Source: Palsa-504 sp963744005 (GTDB lineage Bacteria; Actinomycetota; Actinomycetes; Streptosporangiales; Streptosporangiaceae). Taken from it: 64,000 nt of DNA. The stretch spans positions 434,001-498,000 of the forward strand of contig CAVURU010000003.1 of assembly GCA_963744005.1 (NCBI GenBank), given 5' to 3'. Made by a program: the position numbers and the translations under genes. The notes below the pieces were generated by a model. The model saw only the letters and a program-made list of their open reading frames with translations, was not told the origin of the DNA and did not search any database. Position 1 is the stretch's first letter; each line of letters begins with the position of its first letter. Positions 50,891 to 59,008 of the stretch are shown here, piece by piece.

Positions 50891-52006
50891 ATGCGGCGGA
50901 CGCAACGGATCGTGGTGGTCGGCGGCGGGATTCTCGGCACGATGCACGCCGTCGCGGCCCGGCGGCGCGGATACCAGGTGACGCACCTGGAGCGCGAGGC
51001 CGAGGCCCGGGGCGCGAGCGTCCGTAACTTCGGCCTGGTCTGGGTGAGCGGCCGGCGCCCCGGGCCGGAGCTCGCCCTGGCCCTGCGGGCCCGGGAGCTG
51101 TGGGCCGAGCTGGGCGCGGCCGTGCCCGGGCTGCACTTCCGCGCCGCCGGCTCGCTCACCCTGGCCGCCGACGAGGCCGAGCTGCGCCTGCTCAAGGAGG
51201 CCGCTGCCGTCGGCGACGCGGCCCTGCGCGACGTCGAGCTGCTGGACCCGGCCGCCGTCCGGGCGGCTAATCCCGCCCTGCGCGGCGAGGTGGCCGGCGG
51301 CCTGCTGTGCCGCGCCGACGCGATCGTCGAGCCGCGGCTGGCCCTGCCCGCGCTCCGCTCCCACCTGGCCGGACCCGGCTATGAGTGGCGGCCCGGGCGC
51401 GAGGTGACGGAGGTCGCGCCCAACGCGGTGCGCGACCACACCGGCGCCTGGCATCCGTGCGACCTGGTCATCCTGTGCCCGGGGGCGGTGTTCACCGGCG
51501 TCGTCGGCCGCTACCTCGGCGCGCTGGCGCGCGACGGCGTGCGCCGGGTCCGGCTGCAGATGATGCAGACCGCGCCGATGCCCGGCCGGCTGTCCACCGC
51601 GGTTGCCGACGGCGACTCACTGCGCTACTACCCCGCCTACGACCTGCCCGGGCGCGGCCAGCTGCCGCCGCAGGCGCCCGCCGCCGCGCAGGCCCGGGCC
51701 CAGCTGCTCATGGTGCAGCGGGCCGACGGCAGCCTGACCATCGGTGACACGCACGAATACGACGAGCCGTTCGCGTTCGACGTGGACTCCGACGCCTACG
51801 ACCACCTGCAGGCCCGGGCCGAGGCGCTGCTCGGCGGGCCCGTCCCCCGGGTCCAGCGGCGCTGGGCCGGGGTCTACAGCGAGGTCAGCGCAGGCCCGGC
51901 GCTCTACCACCGGTCCGAGCCCGAGCCTGGCGTCGTCCTGGTCACCGGGCCGGGCGGGCGCGGCATGACCTGTTCCCCGGCGATCGCGGAGGAGACCTTC
52001 TCATGA
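50891..52006 (+). CDS. FAD-dependent amine oxidase, TIGR03364 type
   Basis: A 371-residue DAO-family flavoprotein. RIVVVGGGILGTMHAVAARRRGYQVTHLERE is the dinucleotide-binding fold, EARGASVRNFGLVWVSGRRPG the TIGR03364 hallmark, and the C-terminus has YSEV...VVLVTGPGGRGMTCSPAIAEE. This family is found beside phosphonatase-like hydrolases and is thought to oxidise the amino group of 2-aminoethylphosphonate derivatives to phosphonoacetaldehyde. It overlaps the hydrolase gene by four bases (ATGA), fitting successive steps. ATG 50891 is next to the -10-like element, so translation may be leaderless. Confidence 0.9.
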   Translation: MRRTQRIVVVGGGILGTMHAVAARRRGYQVTHLEREAEARGASVRNFGLVWVSGRRPGPELALALRARELWAELGAAVPGLHFRAAGSLTLAADEAELRLLKEAAAVGDAALRDVELLDPAAVRAANPALRGEVAGGLLCRADAIVEPRLALPALRSHLAGPGYEWRPGREVTEVAPNAVRDHTGAWHPCDLVILCPGAVFTGVVGRYLGALARDGVRRVRLQMMQTAPMPGRLSTAVADGDSLRYYPAYDLPGRGQLPPQAPAAAQARAQLLMVQRADGSLTIGDTHEYDEPFAFDVDSDAYDHLQARAEALLGGPVPRVQRRWAGVYSEVSAGPALYHRSEPEPGVVLVTGPGGRGMTCSPAIAEETFS

Positions 52007-52671
52007 CCCGAATCACCGTGGCCTGCCTGGACATGGCCGGCACGACGGTCCTCGACGACGGTACGGTGATCGACGCCTTCACCAGGGCCATCGCCGCGCA
52101 GAACCTGCCGCCGGCCGAGTTCAACCAGGCCATGAAGGATGTGCAGGCCACCATGGGCCAGTCCAAGATCGAGGTGTTCCGCCGGATCCTCGGTGAGGAG
52201 CAGGCCGCGCAGCAGACCAACGAGGCCTTCGAGCAGCACTACGCGGCCGCGGTCCGGGCCGGCCAGGTCGCGCCGCTGCCCGGCGCCGAGCAGGTGTTCA
52301 CGGCCTGCCGCGAGGCCGGCGTGCGCGTCTGCCTGGCCACCGGCTTCTCCCCCGCGACCCGGGACGCCATCATCGCCGCGCTGGGCTGGGCCTGCCAGGT
52401 CGACCTCGCCCTGTCCCCGGCCGACGCGGGCCGCGGCCGCCCGTGGCCGGACCTGCCGCTGACCGCGCTGCTGCGGCTGGGCGGCGGAGCGGTCAGCGAG
52501 CTGGCCGTGGCCGGCGACACGGCCAGCGACGTCGAGTCCGGGCTGCGGGCCGGGGCCGGGGTGGTGGCGGGCGTGCTGACCGGGGCCGGCTCCCGCGAGG
52601 ACCTGGCCCGGGCGGGCGCGCCGCTCATCCTCGACACCATCGCCGACCTGCTCCCCCGGATCACCGGGTAA
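52003..52671 (+). CDS. Phosphonatase-like HAD hydrolase, TIGR03351 type
   Basis: A 222-residue HAD hydrolase. The first motif is CLDMAGTTVLDDG, the phosphonatase version with Ala-Gly-Thr after the Asp. VCLATGFSPATRDAIIAALG is motif II and VAGDTASDVESGLRAGAG is motif IV. PhnX hydrolyses the C-P bond of phosphonoacetaldehyde through a Schiff-base lysine in its cap; this TIGR03351 relative is a proposed phosphonatase for a related substrate. Translational coupling to the FAD oxidase supports an oxidise-then-hydrolyse route. Confidence 0.9.
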   Translation: MTRITVACLDMAGTTVLDDGTVIDAFTRAIAAQNLPPAEFNQAMKDVQATMGQSKIEVFRRILGEEQAAQQTNEAFEQHYAAAVRAGQVAPLPGAEQVFTACREAGVRVCLATGFSPATRDAIIAALGWACQVDLALSPADAGRGRPWPDLPLTALLRLGGGAVSELAVAGDTASDVESGLRAGAGVVAGVLTGAGSREDLARAGAPLILDTIADLLPRITG

Positions 52672-52682
52672 CAGGACCGCGG

Positions 52683-53807
52683 CTAGCGCCGGGCGGAGAT
52701 GAGCACCGGGGCCTTCGGCACCTTCACCCGGACCGACGTGCCCGGCGCCAGCGCCGCCTCGGAGCTCGACTTGTCGACCTGCACCGTCACGTCGCCGGAC
52801 AGCAGCACGCCGACCCGGGTCACCGAGCCGAGGAACGTCCGGGTGGTGACGATCCCGCTGCCGTTCTCGACCACCTCCATGGTCAGGCCCTCCGGGCGGA
52901 CCAGCACGTCCACCGGGCCCGGCCGCAGCTCTGCGTCGCGGTTCATGACCGGCACGGTGGCGTCCAGCACGGTCACCGTACCGTCGGTCCGCAGCTCGCC
53001 GGGGATCCGGTTCATGATGCCGACGAACTCGGCCACGAACGCCGTGGCCGGGTGGTCGTACAGCTCATCGGGCGTGGCGATCTGCTCCAGCTGGCCCTGC
53101 CGCATGACCCCGACCCGGTCGGCCGTGGACAGCGCCTCCTCCTGGTCGTGGGTCACGAACAGGGTCGTGGTCCCGAGCCGCTGTTGCAGCGCCCGGATCT
53201 GCTCGCGCAGCTGCAGCCGGACCTTGGCGTCCAGCGCCGACAGCGGCTCGTCCAGCAGCAGCACCCGGGGCTCGATGGCCAGCGCCCGGGCCAGCGCGAC
53301 CCGCTGCTGCTGGCCGCCGGACAGCTGGTGCGGGTACCGCCCGGCCTGCGGGGCCAAGCCGACCAGGTCCAGCAGCTCGCCAGCCTTCTTGCGCCGCTCA
53401 GCCGTCCCGACCTTGCGCATCCGCAGGCCAAAGCCCACGTTGTCCAGCGCATTCATGTTCGGGAACAGGCTGTAGCTCTGAAACACCATGCCCATGTCCC
53501 GCTTGGCCGCGGGCATGGCCGAGATGTCCCGGCCGTCGACCAGCACCGCGCCGGTGTCCGCGGTCTCGAAGCCGGCCACGATGCGCAAGGCCGTGGTCTT
53601 GCCGCAGCCGGACGGCCCGAGCAGCGCGACGAGCTCGCCGGGAGCCATCTCGATCGACAGCCCGTCCAGGGCCTTGGTCACCCCGAACGAGCGGTTCAGG
53701 TCCCGCAACACCACGCCGGTGCCGCCGGTGCCGCCGGTGCCGCCGGCCGGGGCCGCGCTCGCGGCGCCGGCGGCCGTGGCGGCCTCACGGTCGGTGTTGG
53801 TCGACAT
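52683..53807 (-). CDS. ABC importer ATPase, probable phosphonate (2-AEP-type)
   Basis: A 374-residue ATPase of the spermidine/2-aminoethylphosphonate importer class. Walker A is GPSGCGKTTALRIV, the signature LSGGQQQRVALARAL, Walker B VLLLDEPLSALD and the switch LFVTHDQEEAL. A C-terminal TOBE domain (from about residue 290) follows. The N-terminus carries an unusual Ala/Gly/Thr-rich leader (AATAAGAASAAPAGGTGGTGGTG) before VVLRDLNRSFG. Its start overlaps the upstream permease stop. It is the last gene of the four-gene importer run. Confidence 0.9.
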   Translation of the reverse strand: MSTNTDREAATAAGAASAAPAGGTGGTGGTGVVLRDLNRSFGVTKALDGLSIEMAPGELVALLGPSGCGKTTALRIVAGFETADTGAVLVDGRDISAMPAAKRDMGMVFQSYSLFPNMNALDNVGFGLRMRKVGTAERRKKAGELLDLVGLAPQAGRYPHQLSGGQQQRVALARALAIEPRVLLLDEPLSALDAKVRLQLREQIRALQQRLGTTTLFVTHDQEEALSTADRVGVMRQGQLEQIATPDELYDHPATAFVAEFVGIMNRIPGELRTDGTVTVLDATVPVMNRDAELRPGPVDVLVRPEGLTMEVVENGSGIVTTRTFLGSVTRVGVLLSGDVTVQVDKSSSEAALAPGTSVRVKVPKAPVLISARR

Positions 53808-54652
53808 CAGTTACCTCGCGTTTCTTGAGGTGCGACGGTGAAGAGCGTCACCGCGGCCCCGCCTCTCCGGCGTGACCGCATGGTGCCGAGCATGGTGATG
53901 GCCATCAGGAACACCCAGGTCACGAGCAGCGCCAGGAGTGACGCCGCGACCGAGATCTGGCCGCTGGCCTGGCTGTTGACGTAGATCCATACCGGGAAGG
54001 TCTGGAACAGGGCCAGGCTGGCCATGGTGTACTCGCCGAGGACCAGCGCCACGGTCAGCACCACGGCCGAGAGCACCGCGGTGCTGAGGTTGGGCAGGAC
54101 CACCCGCAGCAGCGTGCTGACCCAGCCTGCGCCGAGTGAGTTGGACGCCTCCACGATCGTCTTGAGGTCCAGCGCCCGCAGCCCGGCGTCGATGGCGCGG
54201 TAGGCGAACGGCATAGCCAGTACGACGTACTCCAGCGCCAGCAGGTAGGGCGAGTCCTTCAGCGGACCCGGCGCGATCTGCAGCACGCCGACGATCAGCA
54301 CCACCGGCGGGATCACGATGGGCAGGATCGTGATCCCTTCCATCAGCTGCCGGAGCTGAGGCAGCCGCAGGTGGACGTAGACCGTAGTCGGCAGCATGAG
54401 CACGATGGTGATCACGGTGGTGATCACGGCCAGCCGCAGCGACAGGCCCAGCGACGAGGTGAAGCCGTCCTGGCTGATCACCGCGCTGAAGGACTTCAGG
54501 CCGGCGAACCGGAAGGCGACGATCAGCGGCAGCAGGAAGTACACCGCCGCGATGATCAGGATCGTCCAGCGCCAGGCGGCCGCCCGGGCGGCGCCGCGCT
54601 GCGCGGTGCGCCTGGGCGCCATGGCGGCCGGGGACTCGGCTACCGCAGCCAC
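53807..54652 (-). CDS. ABC importer permease, second subunit
   Basis: A 281-residue binding-protein-dependent permease with about six membrane helices. The EAA loop, which contacts the ATPase, is VEASNSLGAGWVSTLLRVVLPNL. GTG 54652 with GAGGAGG eight bases upstream is the chosen start; it overlaps the first permease by 13 bases. The reading frame stays open far upstream, but that is a shadow of the first permease gene. With the subunit at 54640 it would form a heterodimeric channel. Confidence 0.88.
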   Translation of the reverse strand: MAAVAESPAAMAPRRTAQRGAARAAAWRWTILIIAAVYFLLPLIVAFRFAGLKSFSAVISQDGFTSSLGLSLRLAVITTVITIVLMLPTTVYVHLRLPQLRQLMEGITILPIVIPPVVLIVGVLQIAPGPLKDSPYLLALEYVVLAMPFAYRAIDAGLRALDLKTIVEASNSLGAGWVSTLLRVVLPNLSTAVLSAVVLTVALVLGEYTMASLALFQTFPVWIYVNSQASGQISVAASLLALLVTWVFLMAITMLGTMRSRRRGGAAVTLFTVAPQETRGN

Positions 54653-55602
54653 TTGGCCGACCTCCTCTGCAGGATGACGTAGATGATCATGGCGACGGTG
54701 ATGATGACGACCATGCCCAGCCCGAGGGCCTTGCCGATGTTCTCCTGGCCGGCGATGACGTTCCCGTTCAGGAACGACCCGATCTGGATCGCGGTCAGCG
54801 GGATGGTCCCGTTGGTCAGCGCCTCGGTCGTGGCGTACGCCGACAACGCGCTGCCGAACAGCAGCAGCACGCAGCCGAGGAAGGACGGGAACAGCGCCGG
54901 GCCGCCCACGTAGCGCCAGTAGTCCCAGGTCCGCGCGCCCAGGTTCTGGGCCGCCTCCCGCCAGGAGGGCCGCAGCCCTTCCAGCGCGGGCAGGATGATC
55001 AGCACCATGAGCGGGATCTGGAAGTACAGGTAGACGACGACCACGCCGGCCAGCGAGTACAGATTGAAGCCGTGCCCGTACAGGTCCAGCCCGATGTTGG
55101 CCAGCCAGTGCGTGATCAGGCCGGTGGAGCCGAGGGAGGCGATGAACAGGAAGGCCAGCGGCACGCCGCCGAAGTTGGCGAAGACGCCCGAGGCGGTGAC
55201 GACCAGCTGGCGCAGGAAGTTGCCGCGCTTGGCGGTGAAGATGGCATAGGCGATCATCAGCCCGAAGATGGCGGGCAGCACCGAGGTCAGGACGGACAAG
55301 ATGATGCTCTGCCAGAACCCGTGCAGGTAGATGCCATGGGTGGCGGCGCTGATGTTGCTGAGCGTGAAATTGCCGTCGTCGTCCTGGAAGGCGCCGATGG
55401 CGACCGCGGCCATGGGCAGCAGCAGGCCGAGGGTGATGTAGGCCCCGAAGGGCAGGATCCCGGCGAACCGGCGCAGCCAGCGCAGCACGCCCAGCGGGGT
55501 CAGCCGGGCCGGCGGCCCAGCCGCGGCGGCGGGCCCGGACCCGGAAGCCCCGGGATCCGCGAGGGATCCCGGGGCACCGGAGGCCGTTACGGTCTGGTCC
55601 AC
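54640..55602 (-). CDS. ABC importer permease, first subunit
   Basis: A 320-residue permease. An N-terminal Ala/Gly/Pro-rich tail of 40 residues precedes the first helix (PFGAYITLGLLLPMAAVAIGAF). The EAA loop is REAAQNLGARTWDYWRYVGGPAL. The order binding protein, permease, permease, ATPase is that of 2-aminoethylphosphonate and iron/spermidine-type importers. It is separated by only three bases from the binding-protein stop. The start is GTG. Confidence 0.9.
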   Translation of the reverse strand: MDQTVTASGAPGSLADPGASGSGPAAAAGPPARLTPLGVLRWLRRFAGILPFGAYITLGLLLPMAAVAIGAFQDDDGNFTLSNISAATHGIYLHGFWQSIILSVLTSVLPAIFGLMIAYAIFTAKRGNFLRQLVVTASGVFANFGGVPLAFLFIASLGSTGLITHWLANIGLDLYGHGFNLYSLAGVVVVYLYFQIPLMVLIILPALEGLRPSWREAAQNLGARTWDYWRYVGGPALFPSFLGCVLLLFGSALSAYATTEALTNGTIPLTAIQIGSFLNGNVIAGQENIGKALGLGMVVIITVAMIIYVILQRRSAKWLR

Positions 55603-55605
55603 CGG

Positions 55606-56748
55606 CTAGCCGATCACGCTGGACCACTGCTGGGCGACGACGTTCTCGGCCGTCGACTGCTGCTGCTGGGTCGGGAACGTCACGCTGCCGGACGGCGCGG
55701 GCGGCAGGGCCTGGTAGGCCTGCTCATCCACCGTGCCCGCCGTCACCAGGTTCTGCAGCTCGATCGGCCGGGCCTCGCCCTGCAGCCAGAGGTTCTGGCC
55801 GGCGGTCGAGTACAGGTACTCCTCCCACAGCCGGGCCGCGGCCGGGTGCGGCGCGGTCTTGCTGATGGCCTGGTCGTAGTAGGCCGCGTAGGAGGCGTCC
55901 GACGGGATGACGATCTTCAGGTCCTTGACGCTGGGCCCGATCTCGGAGGCCAGCAGGTAGTCCCACCAGACGATGATGGGTGTCTGGCCGCTTTCCATGG
56001 TGGCCGCGCTGGCCGTGACCGGCACGAAGTTACCCATGGTGTGCAGCTTCTTGAAGTAGTCGACGCCGGGCGCGATGTTGTCCAACGAGCCGCCGTTGGC
56101 CAGGGCCGCGGCGAACACCGCGGAGAAGGCCGCGCTGGCCTGGGTCGGGTTGCCGTTGATGGCGACCTGGTTCTTGTAGACCGGGTTCAGCAGGCTGGCG
56201 AACGAGGTGGGCGGGGTCTTCACCTTGGACGGGTCGTACCCGATGGCCACGTAGCCGCCGTAGTCCGCGTAGTAGGTTGCGTCGGCCGCCTTGGCGTCGG
56301 CCGGGATGTTGCTGTAGGTCGTCACCTTGTACGGGGCCAGCAGGCCCTGCTGGTCGCCCTTGACGCCGAACGCGGTGCCCACGTCGAGGACGTCGGGGGC
56401 CCGGCTCTGGCCCTTGAGCTGGCTGACGGCGTTGAGCTCGTCCTGGCTGGAGCCGTCCGGGTTCGCGTCGGTGATCTTGATCCCGTACTTGGCCGTGAAG
56501 TCCTTCATGATGGTGCCGTAGTTGGCCCAGTTGGACGGCAGCGTGATGACGTTGAGCTGGCCCTCCTTCTTGGCCGCGGCGACGAGGGCGTCCATGCCGC
56601 CGCCCGCCGAGGCGGAGGTGACGGTCGCCCAGTTGGTTCCGCTGCTGGTGCTGGCGCTGCTGCTGGAATTCGACGAGCTGCAGGCGGCCGTGAGCACCAG
56701 GCCGCTGACAACCACGGCGCTGACCGCGATCAGTTGCCTTGAGCGCAC
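55606..56748 (-). CDS. ABC importer substrate-binding lipoprotein
   Basis: A 380-residue periplasmic-type binding protein. The lipobox is LTAAC, so the cysteine at residue 23 is lipidated, and a Ser-rich linker follows. The fold is the extracellular class I type used by 2-aminoethylphosphonate/Fe3+/spermidine importers: VITLPSNWANYGTIMKDFTAKYGI, DVLDVGTAFGVKGDQQGLLAPYKV and PIIVWWDYLLASEIGP. Within the island the natural ligand is most likely a phosphonate. The GTG start is preceded by GGGAGGG. The shared GntR-type box lies 53 bases upstream. Confidence 0.88.
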   Translation of the reverse strand: MRSRQLIAVSAVVVSGLVLTAACSSSNSSSSASTSSGTNWATVTSASAGGGMDALVAAAKKEGQLNVITLPSNWANYGTIMKDFTAKYGIKITDANPDGSSQDELNAVSQLKGQSRAPDVLDVGTAFGVKGDQQGLLAPYKVTTYSNIPADAKAADATYYADYGGYVAIGYDPSKVKTPPTSFASLLNPVYKNQVAINGNPTQASAAFSAVFAAALANGGSLDNIAPGVDYFKKLHTMGNFVPVTASAATMESGQTPIIVWWDYLLASEIGPSVKDLKIVIPSDASYAAYYDQAISKTAPHPAAARLWEEYLYSTAGQNLWLQGEARPIELQNLVTAGTVDEQAYQALPPAPSGSVTFPTQQQQSTAENVVAQQWSSVIG

Positions 56749-56800
56749 TTATTTCCCTCCCAAGCACAGTCCCCGGGACCCGGGATGAAAAAGCCATATC

Positions 56801-56814
56801 TTGGCTAGACAAGT
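56801..56814 (-). promoter_or_regulatory. GntR/HutC-type box, phosphonate importer
   Basis: TTGGCTAGACAAGT lies upstream of the binding-protein gene, in the same orientation relative to the plus strand as the near-identical box at 50850-50863. Read on the minus strand it contains TTGTCT, a possible -35. The same regulator probably controls import and enzyme genes. Confidence 0.62.
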
Positions 56815-56907
56815 CGAGATCATGACGAGCCCAGGAAAACGGGAGGTATCCGGCTCGTGGCGGCCGGGCATCCGTTGACGGTCAGCTTGGTGATGCCGTC
56901 AGGCGGC

Positions 56908-57681
56908 TCAGGGACGGCGCAGTTTGTCGCGCAGCAGGCCCAGTTCTTCCTGGGTGACGCCCTGGTCACTCAGCCACCGGGCGGCCCCGCCGTACCGCGC
57001 GCCGACCTCGGCCAGGAAGTTGGTCATGGTCTCCGGACGCGGCCGGTGCGCCTCGGCCGGCCTGCGGTCGATGTCGTCGGCGTACGTGGCGGAGCTCCGC
57101 AGCCGGCCCAGGATGGCGTCGATGCGCTCGGCGGTGGCCGCGTAGTCGGCCACCACGGCCTCCGGCCGTACCCCGGCCGCGGTCAGGGCCAGGGCCACCA
57201 CCACGCCGGTGCGGTCCTTGCCGGCCGCGCAGTGCACCAGGGCCGTGCCCTCGTCCCGGGCGATGCTGCGGACCGCCCCGGCCACCTGGTCCGGCCGGTC
57301 CTCCAGGTAACCGAGGTAGAAGCCGCACATGGGATCGTCCGGGAAGCGCGACCGCCGCTGCTCGAGCTTGACCAGCAGCGCGTCGGCCACCACGTCGGTA
57401 GCCGACCCGAGCTCGGGGATGACCGGGTAGTGCAGGCGCCGCAGGCCGGGCACGGCGTCCAGCGGGGCCGCGCCCTCCGAGGCCCGCTCCGCCGAGCTGC
57501 GCAGGTCGATGACGGTGGTCACGCCGAGGTCGTCTACCAGCCGGCGCACATCGGCCGTCGAGAGGGCCTGCAGGTTGTCGGACCGCAGCAGCCGGCCGGG
57601 CACGGTCGGCCCGCCGTCCACGGCCGGCAGGCCGCCCACGTCGCGCACGTTGACGGCCCCGTCCAGGTCGATCCACCGCAT
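56908..57681 (-). CDS. Protein-tyrosine/dual-specificity phosphatase
   Basis: A 257-residue phosphatase of the Y_phosphatase3 (PtpB/LipA-like) family. The active-site loop is LVHCAAGKDRTGVVVAL: Cys nucleophile and Arg in the C-x5-R pattern with the Lys-Asp pair typical of phosphoinositide-active members. RDVGGLPAVDGGPTVPGRLLRSDNL is the family N-terminus and VIDLRSSAERA the next strand. It could act on phosphotyrosine, phosphoserine or lipids. ATG 57681 is chosen because RWIDLDGAVNVRD begins the conserved part. It is not clearly part of the phosphonate island. Confidence 0.9.
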   Translation of the reverse strand: MRWIDLDGAVNVRDVGGLPAVDGGPTVPGRLLRSDNLQALSTADVRRLVDDLGVTTVIDLRSSAERASEGAAPLDAVPGLRRLHYPVIPELGSATDVVADALLVKLEQRRSRFPDDPMCGFYLGYLEDRPDQVAGAVRSIARDEGTALVHCAAGKDRTGVVVALALTAAGVRPEAVVADYAATAERIDAILGRLRSSATYADDIDRRPAEAHRPRPETMTNFLAEVGARYGGAARWLSDQGVTQEELGLLRDKLRRP

Positions 57682-57897
57682 GGGACAAGCCTCGCAGATC
57701 ACCCCGGCGCGCCCGGGACCGGCACCGGTTCCCCTTAGCCGCCCGGCTGAGGCATACTGAAGCCAATCATGACGCCGCCCAGACTCTGCGGCCCGTCGTC
57801 CGGCCGGTTCTGCCCCCGCCTCCTCTCGGATAACCGCTAGAAGAGGCCCCCTGACAGGAGCCGGCTGAGCACAGGTCGCAGCCGAGTTGGGGATCGC

Positions 57898-58267
57898 ATG
57901 ATGTGGCTCTCTTATCCGCTCGATCCGTCAGCTCACGGCCCGGCTGGTTCGCCCGGGGCGCGAGTGGTGATCGAGGTAGACGTGAAACAGGAAACGGCCG
58001 TAGTGAGTGTCACCGGTGACCTGGACCTGGTCTCCCGGCCGCTGCTGGCCGAGCGGCTCTCGGCGGCCCTGGCCGCCGAGCCGCGGCGGCTCGTCCTGGA
58101 CCTGGCCGGAGCCGGCTTCATGGACGCCTGGCTCGGCCCGGGTGGTGGCCAGCGCCGGTGAGTTCCTGCCCGACGGCGCGCGGCTGATCATCCGGCGGCC
58201 GAATCCGGTGATCCGCCGGGTACTGCAGCTGACCGGCTACGATTCCGGCTGCGAGATCGTTGACTGA
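57898..58267 (+). CDS. STAS-domain protein (anti-sigma antagonist-like), frameshifted
   Basis: The N-terminal part VVIEVDVKQETAVVSVTGDLDLVSRPLLAERLSAAL is a STAS first half. After LVLDLAGAGFMDA the frame changes; the other frame supplies SARVVASAGEFLPDGARLIIRRPNPVIRRVLQLTGYDS. The break is at 58130-58131, where CCTGGCTCGG stands for an expected CCTGCTCGG (one extra G); correction gives FMDACSARVV. The residue after Asp-Ala would then be Cys-Ser, near the phospho-serine of SpoIIAA-type proteins. It is followed 14 bases later by the GAF-ANTAR gene. Confidence 0.78.
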
Positions 58268-58281
58268 CCGAAGGAGCGAGC

Positions 58282-58989
58282 ATGTCCGTCACGCCCAAGG
58301 ACGTGCGGCAGGCCCTCAACGACCTGGGCAAGCTGCGTTTCGGCGAGATGCGGGTCGAGGAGGCGATGAGCCAGATCGTCCACACCACCCACGCCATCTT
58401 CTCCGTGGACGGGGCCGGCCTGATGCTGGCCGACACCGAGCACCACCTGCGGAACGCCGCCGTCTCCGATCAGCGGGTCCGGCACCTGGAGGAGCTGCAG
58501 GTCGAGCACCAGGAGGGCCCGTGCATCACGTCTTTCGAGGACAAGGTGATGGTCAGCGCACCGGACCTGGTGACCGACCTGCGCTGGCCCTCCTTCAGCA
58601 AGGCCGCGATCGACAAGGGCGTGCGCGCCGTGCTGGCCAGCCCCATCCCCTATAACCAGGACGCCATAGGCGTGGTCGCGGTGCTGTCGGAGGATGAGCA
58701 TCCGTGGTCGGCCGAGGCCGAGCTGGCCCTGCTGGCCTTCACCGACCTGGCCGCCCTGCTCATCGCGAGCATGATGCTCGGCGAGGAGCAGACCGAGCTG
58801 GCCCAGCAGCTGCAGGGGGCGCTGAACACGCGGGCCGTCATCGAGCAGGCCAAGGGCGTGCTCATCGGGCGGCACGGCCTGTCCGCCCAGGCCGCCTACG
58901 AGCAGATCCGCGCCCAGGCCCGGGCCGAGCGCCGCAAGGTCGCGGTGGTCGCCGCCGAGCTCGTCAGCCGCGCTGTGCAGGACAGCTGA
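58282..58989 (+). CDS. GAF-ANTAR regulator
   Basis: A 235-residue cytoplasmic regulator. The GAF domain spans about residues 20-165 (AMSQIVHTTHAIFSVDGAGLMLAD; QEGPCITSFEDKVMVSAPDLVTDLRWPSF; AVLASPIPYNQDAIGVVAVLS). The ANTAR domain follows a helix (ALNTRAVIEQAKGVLIGRHGLSAQAAYEQIRAQARAERRKVAVVAAELV). ANTAR proteins bind paired hexaloop hairpins in RNA and prevent termination. No obvious target hairpin lies next to it. It probably forms a signalling pair with the STAS gene upstream. Confidence 0.93.
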   Translation: MSVTPKDVRQALNDLGKLRFGEMRVEEAMSQIVHTTHAIFSVDGAGLMLADTEHHLRNAAVSDQRVRHLEELQVEHQEGPCITSFEDKVMVSAPDLVTDLRWPSFSKAAIDKGVRAVLASPIPYNQDAIGVVAVLSEDEHPWSAEAELALLAFTDLAALLIASMMLGEEQTELAQQLQGALNTRAVIEQAKGVLIGRHGLSAQAAYEQIRAQARAERRKVAVVAAELVSRAVQDS

Positions 58990-59008
58990 TCCGCTGCTCC
59001 CGAGGCGG

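Noticed and set aside
50678..51454. Minus-strand frame running from the FAD oxidase into the dioxygenase
   Set aside because: Only its last 50 residues (the dioxygenase N-terminus) are meaningful; the rest is antisense to the FAD oxidase.
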